Origin: Ensifer canadensis
Lineage (GTDB): Bacteria > Pseudomonadota > Alphaproteobacteria > Rhizobiales > Rhizobiaceae
Length of the DNA: 64,000 nucleotides
Reading direction: 5' to 3'
Assembly: GCF_017488845.2 (NCBI RefSeq)
Contig: NZ_CP083370.1
Span: 372,001-436,000, forward strand
The notes under the pieces were generated by a model. It searched no databases. It was given only the letters and a program-made list of their open reading frames with translations, and was not told the DNA's origin. Within the stretch, counting starts at the first letter, position 1. Every line of letters begins with the position of its first letter. Positions 32,047-40,136 of this stretch are shown here, piece after piece. A program made the translations under genes and the position numbers.

Positions 32047-32550
32047 ATGAAATCGCTGGAGCTCCTCGTAGAGCGGATCATTCTGTCCAGTCGCTGGCTG
32101 CTGGTCATTTTCTATCTCGGGCTTGTTGCAGCGTTGGCGCTCTACGGCATTTCGTTCATGTACAAGTTCCTGAAGATCGCCGGCATGGTCTTCGTCTACG
32201 ACGATGCCCAGATGATCCTGTCGATGCTCGGCCTGATCGATGCCGCCCTAGTGGCGAGCCTGATCGTCATGGTGATGATCTCAGGATACGAGAACTTCGT
32301 CAGCCGCTTCGACGAGGCTGATGCCGAGGTCTCCTTCCTCGGCAAGCTCGACGCCGGCAGCCTGAAGATCAAGGTCGCATCGTCGATCGTCGCGATCTCG
32401 TCCATCCATCTTCTGCAGATCTTCCTCAACACGCAGCAATATACCAGCCAGCAACTGATGTGGGCGACGATCATGCATCTCGCTTTCGTGGTTTCGGCGG
32501 TTCTGCTCGGTTATCTCGAGCAGATCATGAATGGGCTGAAGAGGAAGTAG
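32047..32550 (+). CDS. UPF0114 (YqhA-like) membrane protein
   Basis: This 167-residue protein has four predicted helices and the family pattern SSRWLLVIFYLGLVAALALY and YENFVSRFDEADAEVSFLGK. The UPF0114 family has no assigned function. It is monocistronic between a hairpin and the D-amino-acid dehydrogenase gene. The translation start is clear (KSLELLVERII), with an AAGGAATGCGG stretch upstream. Confidence 0.85.
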   Translation: MKSLELLVERIILSSRWLLVIFYLGLVAALALYGISFMYKFLKIAGMVFVYDDAQMILSMLGLIDAALVASLIVMVMISGYENFVSRFDEADAEVSFLGKLDAGSLKIKVASSIVAISSIHLLQIFLNTQQYTSQQLMWATIMHLAFVVSAVLLGYLEQIMNGLKRK

Positions 32551-32610
32551 CTTGGGCCGAGCGGCGTGCATCGCTGCTGATGGTCTTGATCGAGTAGCGG
32601 GGCACTGGAC

Positions 32611-33864
32611 ATGAAGACTGACGTAGTGGTTCTCGGCGCCGGCATCGTCGGCATATCGACCGCCATCCATCTGGCGCGGCGCGGCAAGTCGGTGGTGCTG
32701 CTTGATCGTCGCGGTGCGGGCGAAGAGACATCCTACGGCAATGCCGGCCTGATCCAGCGCGAGGGCGTGTTTCCCTACGGCTTCCCGCATGATTTCGGGG
32801 CATTGTTCCGCTACGCGCTGAACAACACCATCGACGCGCACTACCATATTCGCGCGCTGCCGGGGCTGGTGCCGTTCCTGGCGCGCTACTGGTGGCATTC
32901 CGGCTTCACCCAGCACCAGCGCATCGCCAACATGTATGCGCCGCTGATCGAAAATTCGATCGCCGAGCATGAGGATCTCATCAATGCATCCGGCGCGGGC
33001 GACCTGATCCGCAAGGACGGCTGGATGAAGGTCTTCCGCACCGAGAAGGAGCGCGACGCGGCCTACAAGGATGCCGAGAAGCTGTCGACCGGTTTCGGCG
33101 TCAATCATCAGAAACTCTCGACCAGCGAATTGAAGACCCTGGAGCCTTCGATCAGGGCCGATCTCGTCGGTGGCCTGCGTTGGAGCGACCCATGGTCGAT
33201 CCGCGATCCGCACAGCCTCAACAAGGCCTATCTCACCTATTTCCAGTCGCTCGGCGGCCGGCTGGTTTCCGGGGACGCGGCGACGGTGGAACACATTCTC
33301 GAAGGTCCGGGCTGGCGGGTCGCGACCCCGGAAGGGCCGCTCGAGGCGCATGAAGTCGTCGTCGCACTTGGTCCTTGGGCCGATACGGTCACGCGCAAGC
33401 TCGGCTACCATTTCCCGGTTGCCGTCAAGCGCGGTTATCACATGCATTACGGCATGCAGGAGGGCGCCCAGCTCAACAATTGGGTACTGGATGCCGAGAA
33501 GGGCTATTTCCTGGCGCCGATGCTGCGCGGCATCCGCCTGACGACGGGGGCGGAATTTGCCTGGCGCGATGCGCCGAAGACGCCGGTTCAGCTCACCCGC
33601 GCCGAGCGTGTAGCGCGCGAGTTCTTCCCACTGGCCGAGCGCCGCGACGAAGAACCGTGGATGGGCGCTCGCCCGTGCACGCCTGACATGATGCCGATCA
33701 TCGGCAAGGCGCCGCGTCACCAGGGCCTGTGGTTCGCCTTCGGTCATGCCCATCACGGCATGACGCTCGGCCCGGTCACCGGCCGGGCGCTCGCCGAAGC
33801 CATGACCGGCGAGAAGACGGTGATCGACATCGCCCCCTATCGCCCGGAGCGCTTCTTCTCCTGA
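32611..33864 (+). CDS. FAD-dependent D-amino-acid dehydrogenase family protein
   Basis: This 417-residue DAO/DadA-like oxidoreductase has the FAD-binding Rossmann motif VVVLGAGIVGISTAIHLARRG at residues 5-25 (GxGxxG), a DRRGAGEETSYGNAGLIQ segment and a C-terminal GHAHHGMTLGPVTGR that completes the flavin site. DadA enzymes deaminate D-amino acids, passing electrons to the quinone pool; the exact substrate (D-Ala, hydroxyproline or other) cannot be told. It ends before a convergent terminator shared with the SDR gene. Confidence 0.85.
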   Translation: MKTDVVVLGAGIVGISTAIHLARRGKSVVLLDRRGAGEETSYGNAGLIQREGVFPYGFPHDFGALFRYALNNTIDAHYHIRALPGLVPFLARYWWHSGFTQHQRIANMYAPLIENSIAEHEDLINASGAGDLIRKDGWMKVFRTEKERDAAYKDAEKLSTGFGVNHQKLSTSELKTLEPSIRADLVGGLRWSDPWSIRDPHSLNKAYLTYFQSLGGRLVSGDAATVEHILEGPGWRVATPEGPLEAHEVVVALGPWADTVTRKLGYHFPVAVKRGYHMHYGMQEGAQLNNWVLDAEKGYFLAPMLRGIRLTTGAEFAWRDAPKTPVQLTRAERVAREFFPLAERRDEEPWMGARPCTPDMMPIIGKAPRHQGLWFAFGHAHHGMTLGPVTGRALAEAMTGEKTVIDIAPYRPERFFS

Positions 33865-33883
33865 TCGTTTATCCGATCGCCAA

Positions 33884-33914
33884 AAGGGGCCGGGAGCATC
33901 GCTTCCGGCCTCTT
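33884..33914. terminator. Bidirectional terminator between convergent genes
   Basis: AGGGGCCGG(G)AGC / GCTTCCGGCCTCTT forms a stem flanked by AAAA and TCTTCT, between the dehydrogenase and the SDR gene. Confidence 0.7.
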
Positions 33915-33931
33915 CTGCATTTGGTCGCCGG

Positions 33932-34672
33932 TCAGGCGTTCGTGCCGCCGTCGATGGTGAATTCGGCGCCGGTCACGCCCCGGCCTTCGGGCCCGGCAAG
34001 CCAGGCGACGAGGCTCGCCACCTCGCTCGCATCGTTGAACCGGGGGATTGCCATCAAGCCGCGTTGCGGATCCGCATGCGCGCCGTCCTGCGGATTCATG
34101 TCAGTATTGGTCGAGCCGGGATGGACGATGTTGACGGTGATGCTCTTCGGTCCGAGGTCACGCGCGACCGCCTTGGTAAAGCCGACGAGCGCTGACTTGC
34201 TGAGCGCATAGAGGCTGATGCCCGGAAAGGGAACGCGCTGCGCCAGATTGCTGCCGATCGAAATGATGCGTCCGCCTTCCGGCATATGTTTTGCCGCAGC
34301 GCTCGTGGCCAGTACCACCGCCTTCACATTGACATCGACCGTACGGTCGAAATCGTCCGCGGTCACGTCCGTAATGGCGGCTGCTTCATAAATGCCAGCA
34401 TTGTTGACCAGAATGTCGATGTGGCCGTGCCGCTCGACGACCGTCTGGACGGCGGTCTCCAACGCCTTTGCATCTCGATTGTCGGCGCGTACGGCGAGCG
34501 CCTTGCCGCCCGCGCGCTCGATTTCGGCGACCAGTGCATCGGCCTTTGCCTGCGACTGCCCGTAGGTGATGGCGACAATGGCGCCCTCACTTGCCAGCCG
34601 CCTGGCGATCGCCGCACCAATGCCGCGTCCGCCGCCTGTCACCAACGCGACCTTGTTTTTCAGATTCGACAC
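33932..34672 (-). CDS. Short-chain dehydrogenase/reductase
   Basis: This 246-residue classical SDR has the NAD(P)-binding TGGGRGIG, the NNAG motif, the catalytic Ser in SIGSN, and the YALSK catalytic Tyr/Lys pair, ending in FTIDGGTNA. It is similar to 3-oxoacyl-ACP-reductase-like proteins often paired with TetR repressors. The start is GTG 34672 (MSNLKNKVALVTG after initiation), with GGAG about 9 nt upstream. Upstream and in front of the divergent tetR gene are two copies of TGTA(G/T)TGATCGATACA, presumably TetR operators. Confidence 0.88.
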   Translation of the reverse strand: MSNLKNKVALVTGGGRGIGAAIARRLASEGAIVAITYGQSQAKADALVAEIERAGGKALAVRADNRDAKALETAVQTVVERHGHIDILVNNAGIYEAAAITDVTADDFDRTVDVNVKAVVLATSAAAKHMPEGGRIISIGSNLAQRVPFPGISLYALSKSALVGFTKAVARDLGPKSITVNIVHPGSTNTDMNPQDGAHADPQRGLMAIPRFNDASEVASLVAWLAGPEGRGVTGAEFTIDGGTNA

Positions 34673-34688
34673 GCTCTTGCTCCGTATT

Positions 34689-34704
34689 TGTAGTGATCGA
34701 TACA
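34689..34704. promoter_or_regulatory. TetR operator copy 1
   Basis: TGTAGTGATCGATACA is an imperfect palindrome, 41 nt from the copy at 34745 and in the same orientation. It lies next to the SDR start. Confidence 0.6.
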
Positions 34705-34744
34705 TATATACGCGGCGACTTGCCTCCCGCTGTCAAGTCATTTA

Positions 34745-34760
34745 TGTATTGATCGATACA
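34745..34760. promoter_or_regulatory. TetR operator copy 2
   Basis: TGTATTGATCGATACA is a palindrome with one mismatch, directly upstream of the tetR RBS AAAGGAG. Confidence 0.65.
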
Positions 34761-34778
34761 AAAAAAGGAGTTCATGCG

Positions 34779-35399
34779 ATGTCCAGCCGTGGCCGGCCGC
34801 GCAATTTTTCGCGTGAGGAAGCGCTGAGGAGCGCGATGGAAATCTTCTGGGACAAGGGTTTCGACAACACCTCGCTTGCCGATCTGACGCGGGTGATGGG
34901 GCTCAATCCGCCGAGCCTTTACGCTGCCTTCGGCAGCAAGGCGAAGCTTTTCCTCGAGGCCGTCGACCTCTATGGCCGGACCGATGGCGCCGGTATCTGG
35001 GAGTTTCTGGACAGCGCACCGACGGCAAAGGAGGCGGTGCACGACCTATTGCGCCGGTCGGCCGAGAATTTTACCCAATGGGCCGAGCCACGCGGCTGCA
35101 TGGTGGTGCTCTCTGCCCCGCAGATGGAGGGGGTCGACCCGGCGGTGTGCAACGGTCTGAAGGCGCGCCGGCTGGAAAAGCAGGCGGCATTAGAGCAGCG
35201 TCTCGAGCGTGGCGTGGCGGAAGGTGATCTGCCCGCGGGAACGGCCTGCGACGACATCGCCGCCTATGTCACGTCGATCCAGCATGGAATGTCGATCCAC
35301 GCCCGCGACGGAGCCTCGCGTCAGACCCTGATGGCAATCGCCGATTGTTGCGCGGCGGGGTGGGACGCGATGGTCAAGGCGTCATCGACGAGAGAATGA
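34779..35399 (+). CDS. TetR-family repressor
   Basis: This 206-residue protein begins MSSRGRPRNFSREEALRSAM with the TetR HTH (about 10-55; LADLTRVMGLNPPSLYAAFG) and a helical ligand domain. It is divergent from the SDR gene and shares the 106-bp intergenic region with two operator-like palindromes, so it most likely represses both itself and the SDR. ATG 34779 has AAAGGAG 8 nt upstream. Confidence 0.88.
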   Translation: MSSRGRPRNFSREEALRSAMEIFWDKGFDNTSLADLTRVMGLNPPSLYAAFGSKAKLFLEAVDLYGRTDGAGIWEFLDSAPTAKEAVHDLLRRSAENFTQWAEPRGCMVVLSAPQMEGVDPAVCNGLKARRLEKQAALEQRLERGVAEGDLPAGTACDDIAAYVTSIQHGMSIHARDGASRQTLMAIADCCAAGWDAMVKASSTRE

Positions 35400-35507
35400 C
35401 GAGATCTGCTGTCGATGACGGCCGATAAGCGTCGTCTCAATTGATCGCGGTCGCCCCAATGCGCGCGCTCTTCGGCACAACCACGTCCTGGTGCGATCAA
35501 CACTCGA

Positions 35508-35539
35508 CCTTTGCCGGAAGAACGCTCTTCCGGCAAAGG
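35508..35539. terminator. Bidirectional hairpin after tetR
   Basis: CCTTTGCCGGAAG / CTTCCGGCAAAGG is a perfect 13-bp inverted repeat with loop AACGCT, between the convergent tetR and the gene at 35561. Confidence 0.7.
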
Positions 35540-35560
35540 CAAGCCATTGCGACAATACCG

Positions 35561-35962
35561 TTACTGGGCCGGTGCCGGCTGTGTTGTCGTTCCGTTCGTT
35601 GCCGGCGGGGTCGTGCCCTGCTGCGGCGTCGTTTCCGGGGCGGTCATCGTTCCGCCGGAAGGTGCGGTGGTCGTATCGGCCGGCGGCGTGGCCGTCGTAT
35701 CCGTTGCTGGCGGTGTCGCCGTCTGCCCTGATGTCGACTGGTCGGTGGTGGCCGGTGGCGTTGCCGTCTCGGTCGTATCCCGCGTCAGTTCTGCCGGGAG
35801 CCAGGCGATCAAAGCGAGCACGAGGCCGGCAAGCAGGATGATGACGAGCGGCCAGCTGCTGCGCCCGGAGCGGACCGGTGCCGGATCTGTCGGCATGGGT
35901 GTCGGCTGACCTGTCACCGGGTCGATGAGCGGCTTTTCCTTGAACTCTTCACGTTGATTCAT
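35561..35962 (-). CDS. Thr/Pro-rich single-pass membrane protein
   Basis: This 133-residue protein has a cytoplasmic N-terminus MNQREEFKEKPLIDPVTG, one helix at about 34-54 (WPLVIILLAGLVLALIAWLP) and a Thr/Pro/Ala-rich tail (about 60-133; repeats of the ATPPATTD type). The tail would extend into the periplasm and looks disordered. No family is recognised beyond short rhizobial membrane proteins of this shape. An EcfG-type promoter lies 146 nt upstream. The tail codes for low-complexity sequence, so its length probably varies between strains. Confidence 0.7.
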   Translation of the reverse strand: MNQREEFKEKPLIDPVTGQPTPMPTDPAPVRSGRSSWPLVIILLAGLVLALIAWLPAELTRDTTETATPPATTDQSTSGQTATPPATDTTATPPADTTTAPSGGTMTAPETTPQQGTTPPATNGTTTQPAPAQ

Positions 35963-36107
35963 CGCGTTCACATCCTTTCTGGGCGTCCTCCGGCCTACGG
36001 GTCTTGCCGGCCGGAACGGCCTCGGCAAAGGCAGAGGACCGGGTTGTGCGGTTGCAAACTAACGTTGCGAACCTCGCATGCTCGACTGGACGCGCTCTGC
36101 AACAGGA

Positions 36108-36132
36108 AACGCGCGAAAACTTGCAATGTTCC
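36108..36132 (-). promoter_or_regulatory. EcfG/RpoE2-type promoter
   Basis: On the minus strand GGAAC, 16 nt, CGTTT. It would drive the Thr/Pro-rich membrane protein gene with a leader of about 140 nt. Confidence 0.6.
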
Positions 36133-36216
36133 ATCGGGTACAACCCACCCAAATCGCATGCGCTTTACAGCCCGCTGTTTTCGCTGCAAGAAAATCATCT
36201 CTTTGGGGGAGCGATC

Positions 36217-37356
36217 ATGACGCTTGAGGCATACCGAAGCGGAACCTTTGTCGGGCGCGTCTGGCGATCTGATATTGACGGGCCGGCGCTCGTGACCGTC
36301 AGGGACGGCGCGATTGTCGACATCACCTCGAAAATGGCGCCCACCATGCGCGATCTGTTGGAGCTTCCCGACCCGGTTGCCCACATCCGTCAGCTCGATG
36401 GCGAACGTCTCGCGTCGGTGACCGACGTACTCACGGGGGAGGGCAAGATCTCGACCCTTCGCCTGCTTGCGCCCTGTGACCTCCAGGCCGTGAAGGCCTG
36501 TGGCGTCACCTTTGCGCGCTCGATGATCGAACGCGTCATCGAAGAGCGGGCGGCCGGCGATGCCGCCCGCGCCGAGGCGATCCGCACACGCGTCACTGCC
36601 GTCATCGGCGACAGCCTGCGAAACCTTAAGGCCGGCTCACCGGAGGCAGCCCGTGTCAAGGCCGCGCTGATCGAGGAGGGCGTCTGGTCGCAATATCTGG
36701 AAGTCGGCATCGGTCCGGATGCGGAAGTTTTTACCAAGGCACAGGTGTTGTCATCGGTCGGTTCGGGTGCCGATGTCGGCCTCCACCCGATTTCGCGCTG
36801 GAACAATCCGGAACCGGAAATCGTGCTGGCCGTTGCCTCTGACGGCGCCGTCAAGGGCGCGGCGCTCGGCAATGACGTCAACCTGCGCGATGTCGAGGGC
36901 CGGTCCGCTCTGCTTCTCGGCAAGGCGAAGGACAATAATGCCTCCTGTGCGATCGGCCCGTTCATCCGCCTGTTCGACGAGACCTACACGGTCGATCATG
37001 TGCGCAGGGCCGAACTCGAGCTGCTGGTCGAAGGCGCCGATGGCTACCGCCTGAAGGGAATGAGCAGCATGGCGGAGATCAGTCGTGACCCGCTCGACCT
37101 CGTCGCCCAGACGATCGGGCCACACCATCAATATCCCGATGGGTTGATGCTGTTCATGGGCACGTTGTTTGCCCCGGTCGAAGACCGCGACGAGAAGGGG
37201 CAGGGCTTCACCCACAGGATCGGCGATTTGGTGACGATTTCAAATGCTGAACTTGGTAGCCTGACCAACGTGGTGCGCCTGTCGACGGATTGCCCGCCCT
37301 GGACGTTCGGCATGGCCGCGCTGATGCGCAATCTCGCCAGCCGTGGTCTGATTTAG
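36217..37356 (+). CDS. Fumarylacetoacetate-hydrolase-family protein
   Basis: This 379-residue protein has a C-terminal FAH-fold domain (about 140-375) with the EPE metal triad region NNPEPEIVLAV and GRSALLLGKAKDNNASCAIGP. Members hydrolyse or decarboxylate 2-oxo acids or act as dehydratases on sugar acids. The N-terminal domain resembles that of sugar-acid dehydratases or fumarylacetoacetases, so substrate is uncertain. ATG 36217 has GGGGGAGCG upstream; about 70 in-frame residues further upstream lack conservation. Confidence 0.82.
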   Translation: MTLEAYRSGTFVGRVWRSDIDGPALVTVRDGAIVDITSKMAPTMRDLLELPDPVAHIRQLDGERLASVTDVLTGEGKISTLRLLAPCDLQAVKACGVTFARSMIERVIEERAAGDAARAEAIRTRVTAVIGDSLRNLKAGSPEAARVKAALIEEGVWSQYLEVGIGPDAEVFTKAQVLSSVGSGADVGLHPISRWNNPEPEIVLAVASDGAVKGAALGNDVNLRDVEGRSALLLGKAKDNNASCAIGPFIRLFDETYTVDHVRRAELELLVEGADGYRLKGMSSMAEISRDPLDLVAQTIGPHHQYPDGLMLFMGTLFAPVEDRDEKGQGFTHRIGDLVTISNAELGSLTNVVRLSTDCPPWTFGMAALMRNLASRGLI

Positions 37357-37423
37357 CCGCGGCTCATCAGCCGGAAATAAGCGCCCGGATTGCGCGCTAG
37401 GCAAGTGCCCGCCTTAAAGGAAA

Positions 37424-37453
37424 GAGGCCCGCCGATCCTCATCGGCGGGCCTC
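37424..37453. terminator. Bidirectional terminator
   Basis: GAGGCCCGCCGAT / ATCGGCGGGCCTC is a perfect 13-bp stem with loop CCTC, between convergent genes. Confidence 0.85.
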
Positions 37454-37466
37454 TCATGGAATTTAG

Positions 37467-37649
37467 TTAAGCTTGGCTGTTGTCTTCGACAGGCGCGTTC
37501 GGTCCGTTCTTCTTGATCGAATCGATGGCGTTCTGAGCGCTTGCCTTGCTCGAATAGCCTTCGGTCGAAAACATCACTTCGCTGTTGTACTTGAAGCGAA
37601 CCCGATATTCGCCAGCCTTGTCTTTGTAGATCTCGAACTTATGAGCCAT
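37467..37649 (-). CDS. YegP/DUF1508 family protein
   Basis: This 60-residue protein MAHKFEIYKDKAGEYRVRFK plus GYSSKASAQNAIDSIKKN is the typical single YegP (UPF0339) repeat; many homologues have two. Its function is unknown. It starts at ATG 37649 behind GGAGGG. Confidence 0.88.
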   Translation of the reverse strand: MAHKFEIYKDKAGEYRVRFKYNSEVMFSTEGYSSKASAQNAIDSIKKNGPNAPVEDNSQA

Positions 37650-37838
37650 GTGCCCTCCCATATGTAATCGTGAATCACGCAGGGACTAGCGTGGCAGTTG
37701 CAAGCGGCGTTGACAAGATGTCGGCGGTCTCATTCAAATCTACACGTCCGCTTCACCTGACCTTGATCCTCGTATGGACGATGGAGCAATTTCCCACACA
37801 GCGGACCGGCCCCGCACTGGAAAGGCAGAAAACCCACC

Positions 37839-38477
37839 ATGAGCATGGAGACTGACGCCCGCTTCTGGGACCGGAGCGCGCGCAAATACGCCATGGGCAA
37901 GATTGCCGATCAAGCCGGATATGAGCGCACGCTGGAGCGAACCCGCGCCCTTTTGAGACCAAGCGACCGGGTGCTGGAAGTGGGTTGCGGGGCAGGAACA
38001 ACGGCGCTCCGGCTTGCGAGCCATGTGCAAAGCTATCTTGGGACGGATATTTCCAAAGGAATGGTAGCGATTGCCGAAGAAAGGTGTGCCGCCGATCCCA
38101 TCCCGGGGCTAGCCTTCCGGGTCGCAACCGTCGAGGCGCTGACGCCCGAAGAAACACAGTTCGACGTCATCATGGGGTTCAACTATCTGCATCTGGTTCG
38201 CGACTTGGCCGGCACGCTGGGCCACATTCACGCCCTGCTGGCGCCGCAGGGTCTGTTCATTTCCAAGACGCCCTGCGTCGGGGATATGAACCCGCTCATT
38301 CGGCTTGTCCTGCTGCCCGCGATGCGAGCGCTCGGGCAGGCGCCTTACGCCGGCATCTTCCGGGCGGCTGAATTGGGTCAGATCATCCATGCTGCCGGTT
38401 TCGACGTGCTTGCCACGGAAAACCACGCGACCAAGGGCAACGACAGCCGTCCCTATATCGTCGCGCGCAAGAGATGA
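37839..38477 (+). CDS. Class I SAM-dependent methyltransferase
   Basis: This 212-residue protein has motif I VLEVGCGAGTTALRLA (about residue 46-61), an acidic YLGTDISKGM motif II and a FDVIMGFNYLHLVRDL region. Substrate unknown. It is monocistronic, with a weak AAAGG element before the ATG and no clear terminator within the following 200 nt. Confidence 0.82.
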   Translation: MSMETDARFWDRSARKYAMGKIADQAGYERTLERTRALLRPSDRVLEVGCGAGTTALRLASHVQSYLGTDISKGMVAIAEERCAADPIPGLAFRVATVEALTPEETQFDVIMGFNYLHLVRDLAGTLGHIHALLAPQGLFISKTPCVGDMNPLIRLVLLPAMRALGQAPYAGIFRAAELGQIIHAAGFDVLATENHATKGNDSRPYIVARKR

Positions 38478-38686
38478 CATGTCGGGCCGCGGCTCCGGCG
38501 TTCGTGACGATCTCCACGCCGAACTTTGCGAGCCTGATCTTCGCGGTATGTCTGCCGGCAGACTGCGTCAGCCTTCGACATTCGGGCGCAGCCACGCCGA
38601 GGTCTGGGGAGAGCCGGCGCGGTGTTCGGTATGCGATTTGCCGGCACACAGCGACCCGACCGCTATTTGCGAGATAGGTCTCGTGA

Positions 38687-39526
38687 TCAAAACGCTCGGC
38701 TGTTGTTGGACCAGACCGGTCCCAGGCGCTCTTCTTCCTTGATGCTGTTCGACCCATAGGAGAACCGGAGGCCACCGAAGATCGTGCTGCTGTCGCCCGA
38801 CACCGACGAACCGAAACCGGATACCTCCTCGTCGGCGTATTTGTATCCGCCGAACAATGTGACCGGGAAGTATACCGAGCGATAGTTCGCCGTCAGCTTC
38901 AGGCTGCGGATGTCGTAGTCGATGCCGCTGTCGGTGATGCGGTCGAGAGCGCCGTCGACATCGAAGCGTACGTTGTCTGTAGCATAGAAGCGAGCGCCGA
39001 GCGCGGCCATGTAATGGTCGGCGTCGAAACCCTCCCATCCCGCCTGGCCATAACCGGCCGCACCGTGGATGGTCCATGTGTCCTGGAAATAGGCGCCCTC
39101 GATGCCGCCCATATAATCGTTGATGTGGCTGTCGAACCCTGCATCGAGACGCGCCGCCTGCACGAACACACCCGCCGCATAGAGGTTGTCTCGGTAATAA
39201 CCGTGCAGGGTGCCGTTATAAGTATTCGTGTCGGCGTCCCCGATCGAGGCGCGGGCGTAGCCGAGATCCGTCTGGAGATTGAAGCCGCCGCCTGCATCGA
39301 AGTTGACGGCGCCACGCAGCGCCCATGCGTCGGCATCAATGTCGCCGGGAGAATCGACGACGCTTCCGTAGGCGCCTTCGATATATCCCGTTACGCCCAG
39401 CGATGCCTGTTCGACCGGCGCTTCATAGTAGTCGGCCGCCCCGACCAATGGCCCATCCATATCGGCGGCCGCTGCGAGCGATGCGCTCGACAAGAGAAAA
39501 ACAAGAAAACCGTTCGTCCGAAACAT
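38687..39526 (-). CDS. Secreted barrel-like outer-membrane protein
   Basis: This 279-residue protein has a signal peptide FLVFLLSSASLAAA, then mature sequence rich in Tyr, Gly and Asp with alternating patterns typical of beta strands (YIEGAYGSVVDSPGDID, LQTDLGYARAS, DNVRFDVDGAL, ending SNNSRAF). Many strands end in aromatic residues as in small porin-like or Omp25/31-like barrels, but the C-terminal Phe context is weak. ATG 39526 has GGGGGTGGG upstream. A longer in-frame extension would run across the tRNA gene and is rejected. Confidence 0.7.
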   Translation of the reverse strand: MFRTNGFLVFLLSSASLAAAADMDGPLVGAADYYEAPVEQASLGVTGYIEGAYGSVVDSPGDIDADAWALRGAVNFDAGGGFNLQTDLGYARASIGDADTNTYNGTLHGYYRDNLYAAGVFVQAARLDAGFDSHINDYMGGIEGAYFQDTWTIHGAAGYGQAGWEGFDADHYMAALGARFYATDNVRFDVDGALDRITDSGIDYDIRSLKLTANYRSVYFPVTLFGGYKYADEEVSGFGSSVSGDSSTIFGGLRFSYGSNSIKEEERLGPVWSNNSRAF

Positions 39527-39733
39527 CTGCCCACCCCCTGAAAACCCTAGCAAAGAGTAAGCAAACATCGTTAATGCAATCTCAACGCGAATTCCGTTTG
39601 CAAGGCATCTGGATGTGAGGGTGTCGAACGCGACCGTGTCTTTCGAAAGGGGCATTCTAGGCATCGGCGCAAGGCGTGCGAAAGTCACGCGTGCCGAGGT
39701 GTTTACGCTACTGAATTTGTTTGTGAAAGAGTT

Positions 39734-39807
39734 TGGCTGGGGAACCTGGATTCGAACCAGGACTAACGGAGTCAGAGTCCGTGGGTCTACCGTTAACCTA
39801 TTCCCCA
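39734..39807 (-). tRNA. tRNA-Gln (CTG)
   Basis: On the minus strand the acceptor TGGGGAA pairs with TTCCCCA, the D arm is AGGTTAACGGTAGACC, the anticodon stem ACGGA/TCCGT encloses CTCTGAC with anticodon CTG, the T arm is CTGGTTCGAATCCAG, and the 3' end is GCCA with encoded CCA. Confidence 0.95.
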
Positions 39808-39848
39808 AAGCCGCCGTCGGGGCGAAGCCCGTCGGGTTGGTTGGCGGG

Positions 39849-39876
39849 CTTATAAACAAATCAGCGGCCGATGCAA
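39849..39876 (-). promoter_or_regulatory. Predicted promoter of tRNA-Gln
   Basis: On the minus strand TTGCAT and TATAAG are separated by 16 nt, 42 nt upstream of the mature 5' end. Confidence 0.5.
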
Positions 39877-40136
39877 ATACCTTTTGCAAAAAAAATCGCA
39901 CAGGCGGCGGCGATGGTGTGCTTGGCGGCGATGTCAACAGGCCGGCGAACCGGCAACCCCGGTCTGTCCGTTGGTGTCGGGCAGGGGAAAGCCGCGCAGC
40001 CACTTTGTTGTGCACAAGCCGTTTCTCAAAAAAAGTTTGGCGAATGGGGACTGCACTGGTACAGTCGCCCCAACGAAAAATCGAGAAAGCGCCTTGAGCG
40101 GCCGAAAGGCTTTGCGCGGCGCGATGGTTGAGACAA

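Noticed and set aside
38687..40015. Long minus-strand frame extending the barrel-like protein to 442 residues
   Set aside because: The extra N-terminal part runs through the tRNA-Gln gene; a clear signal peptide and RBS place the start at 39526.
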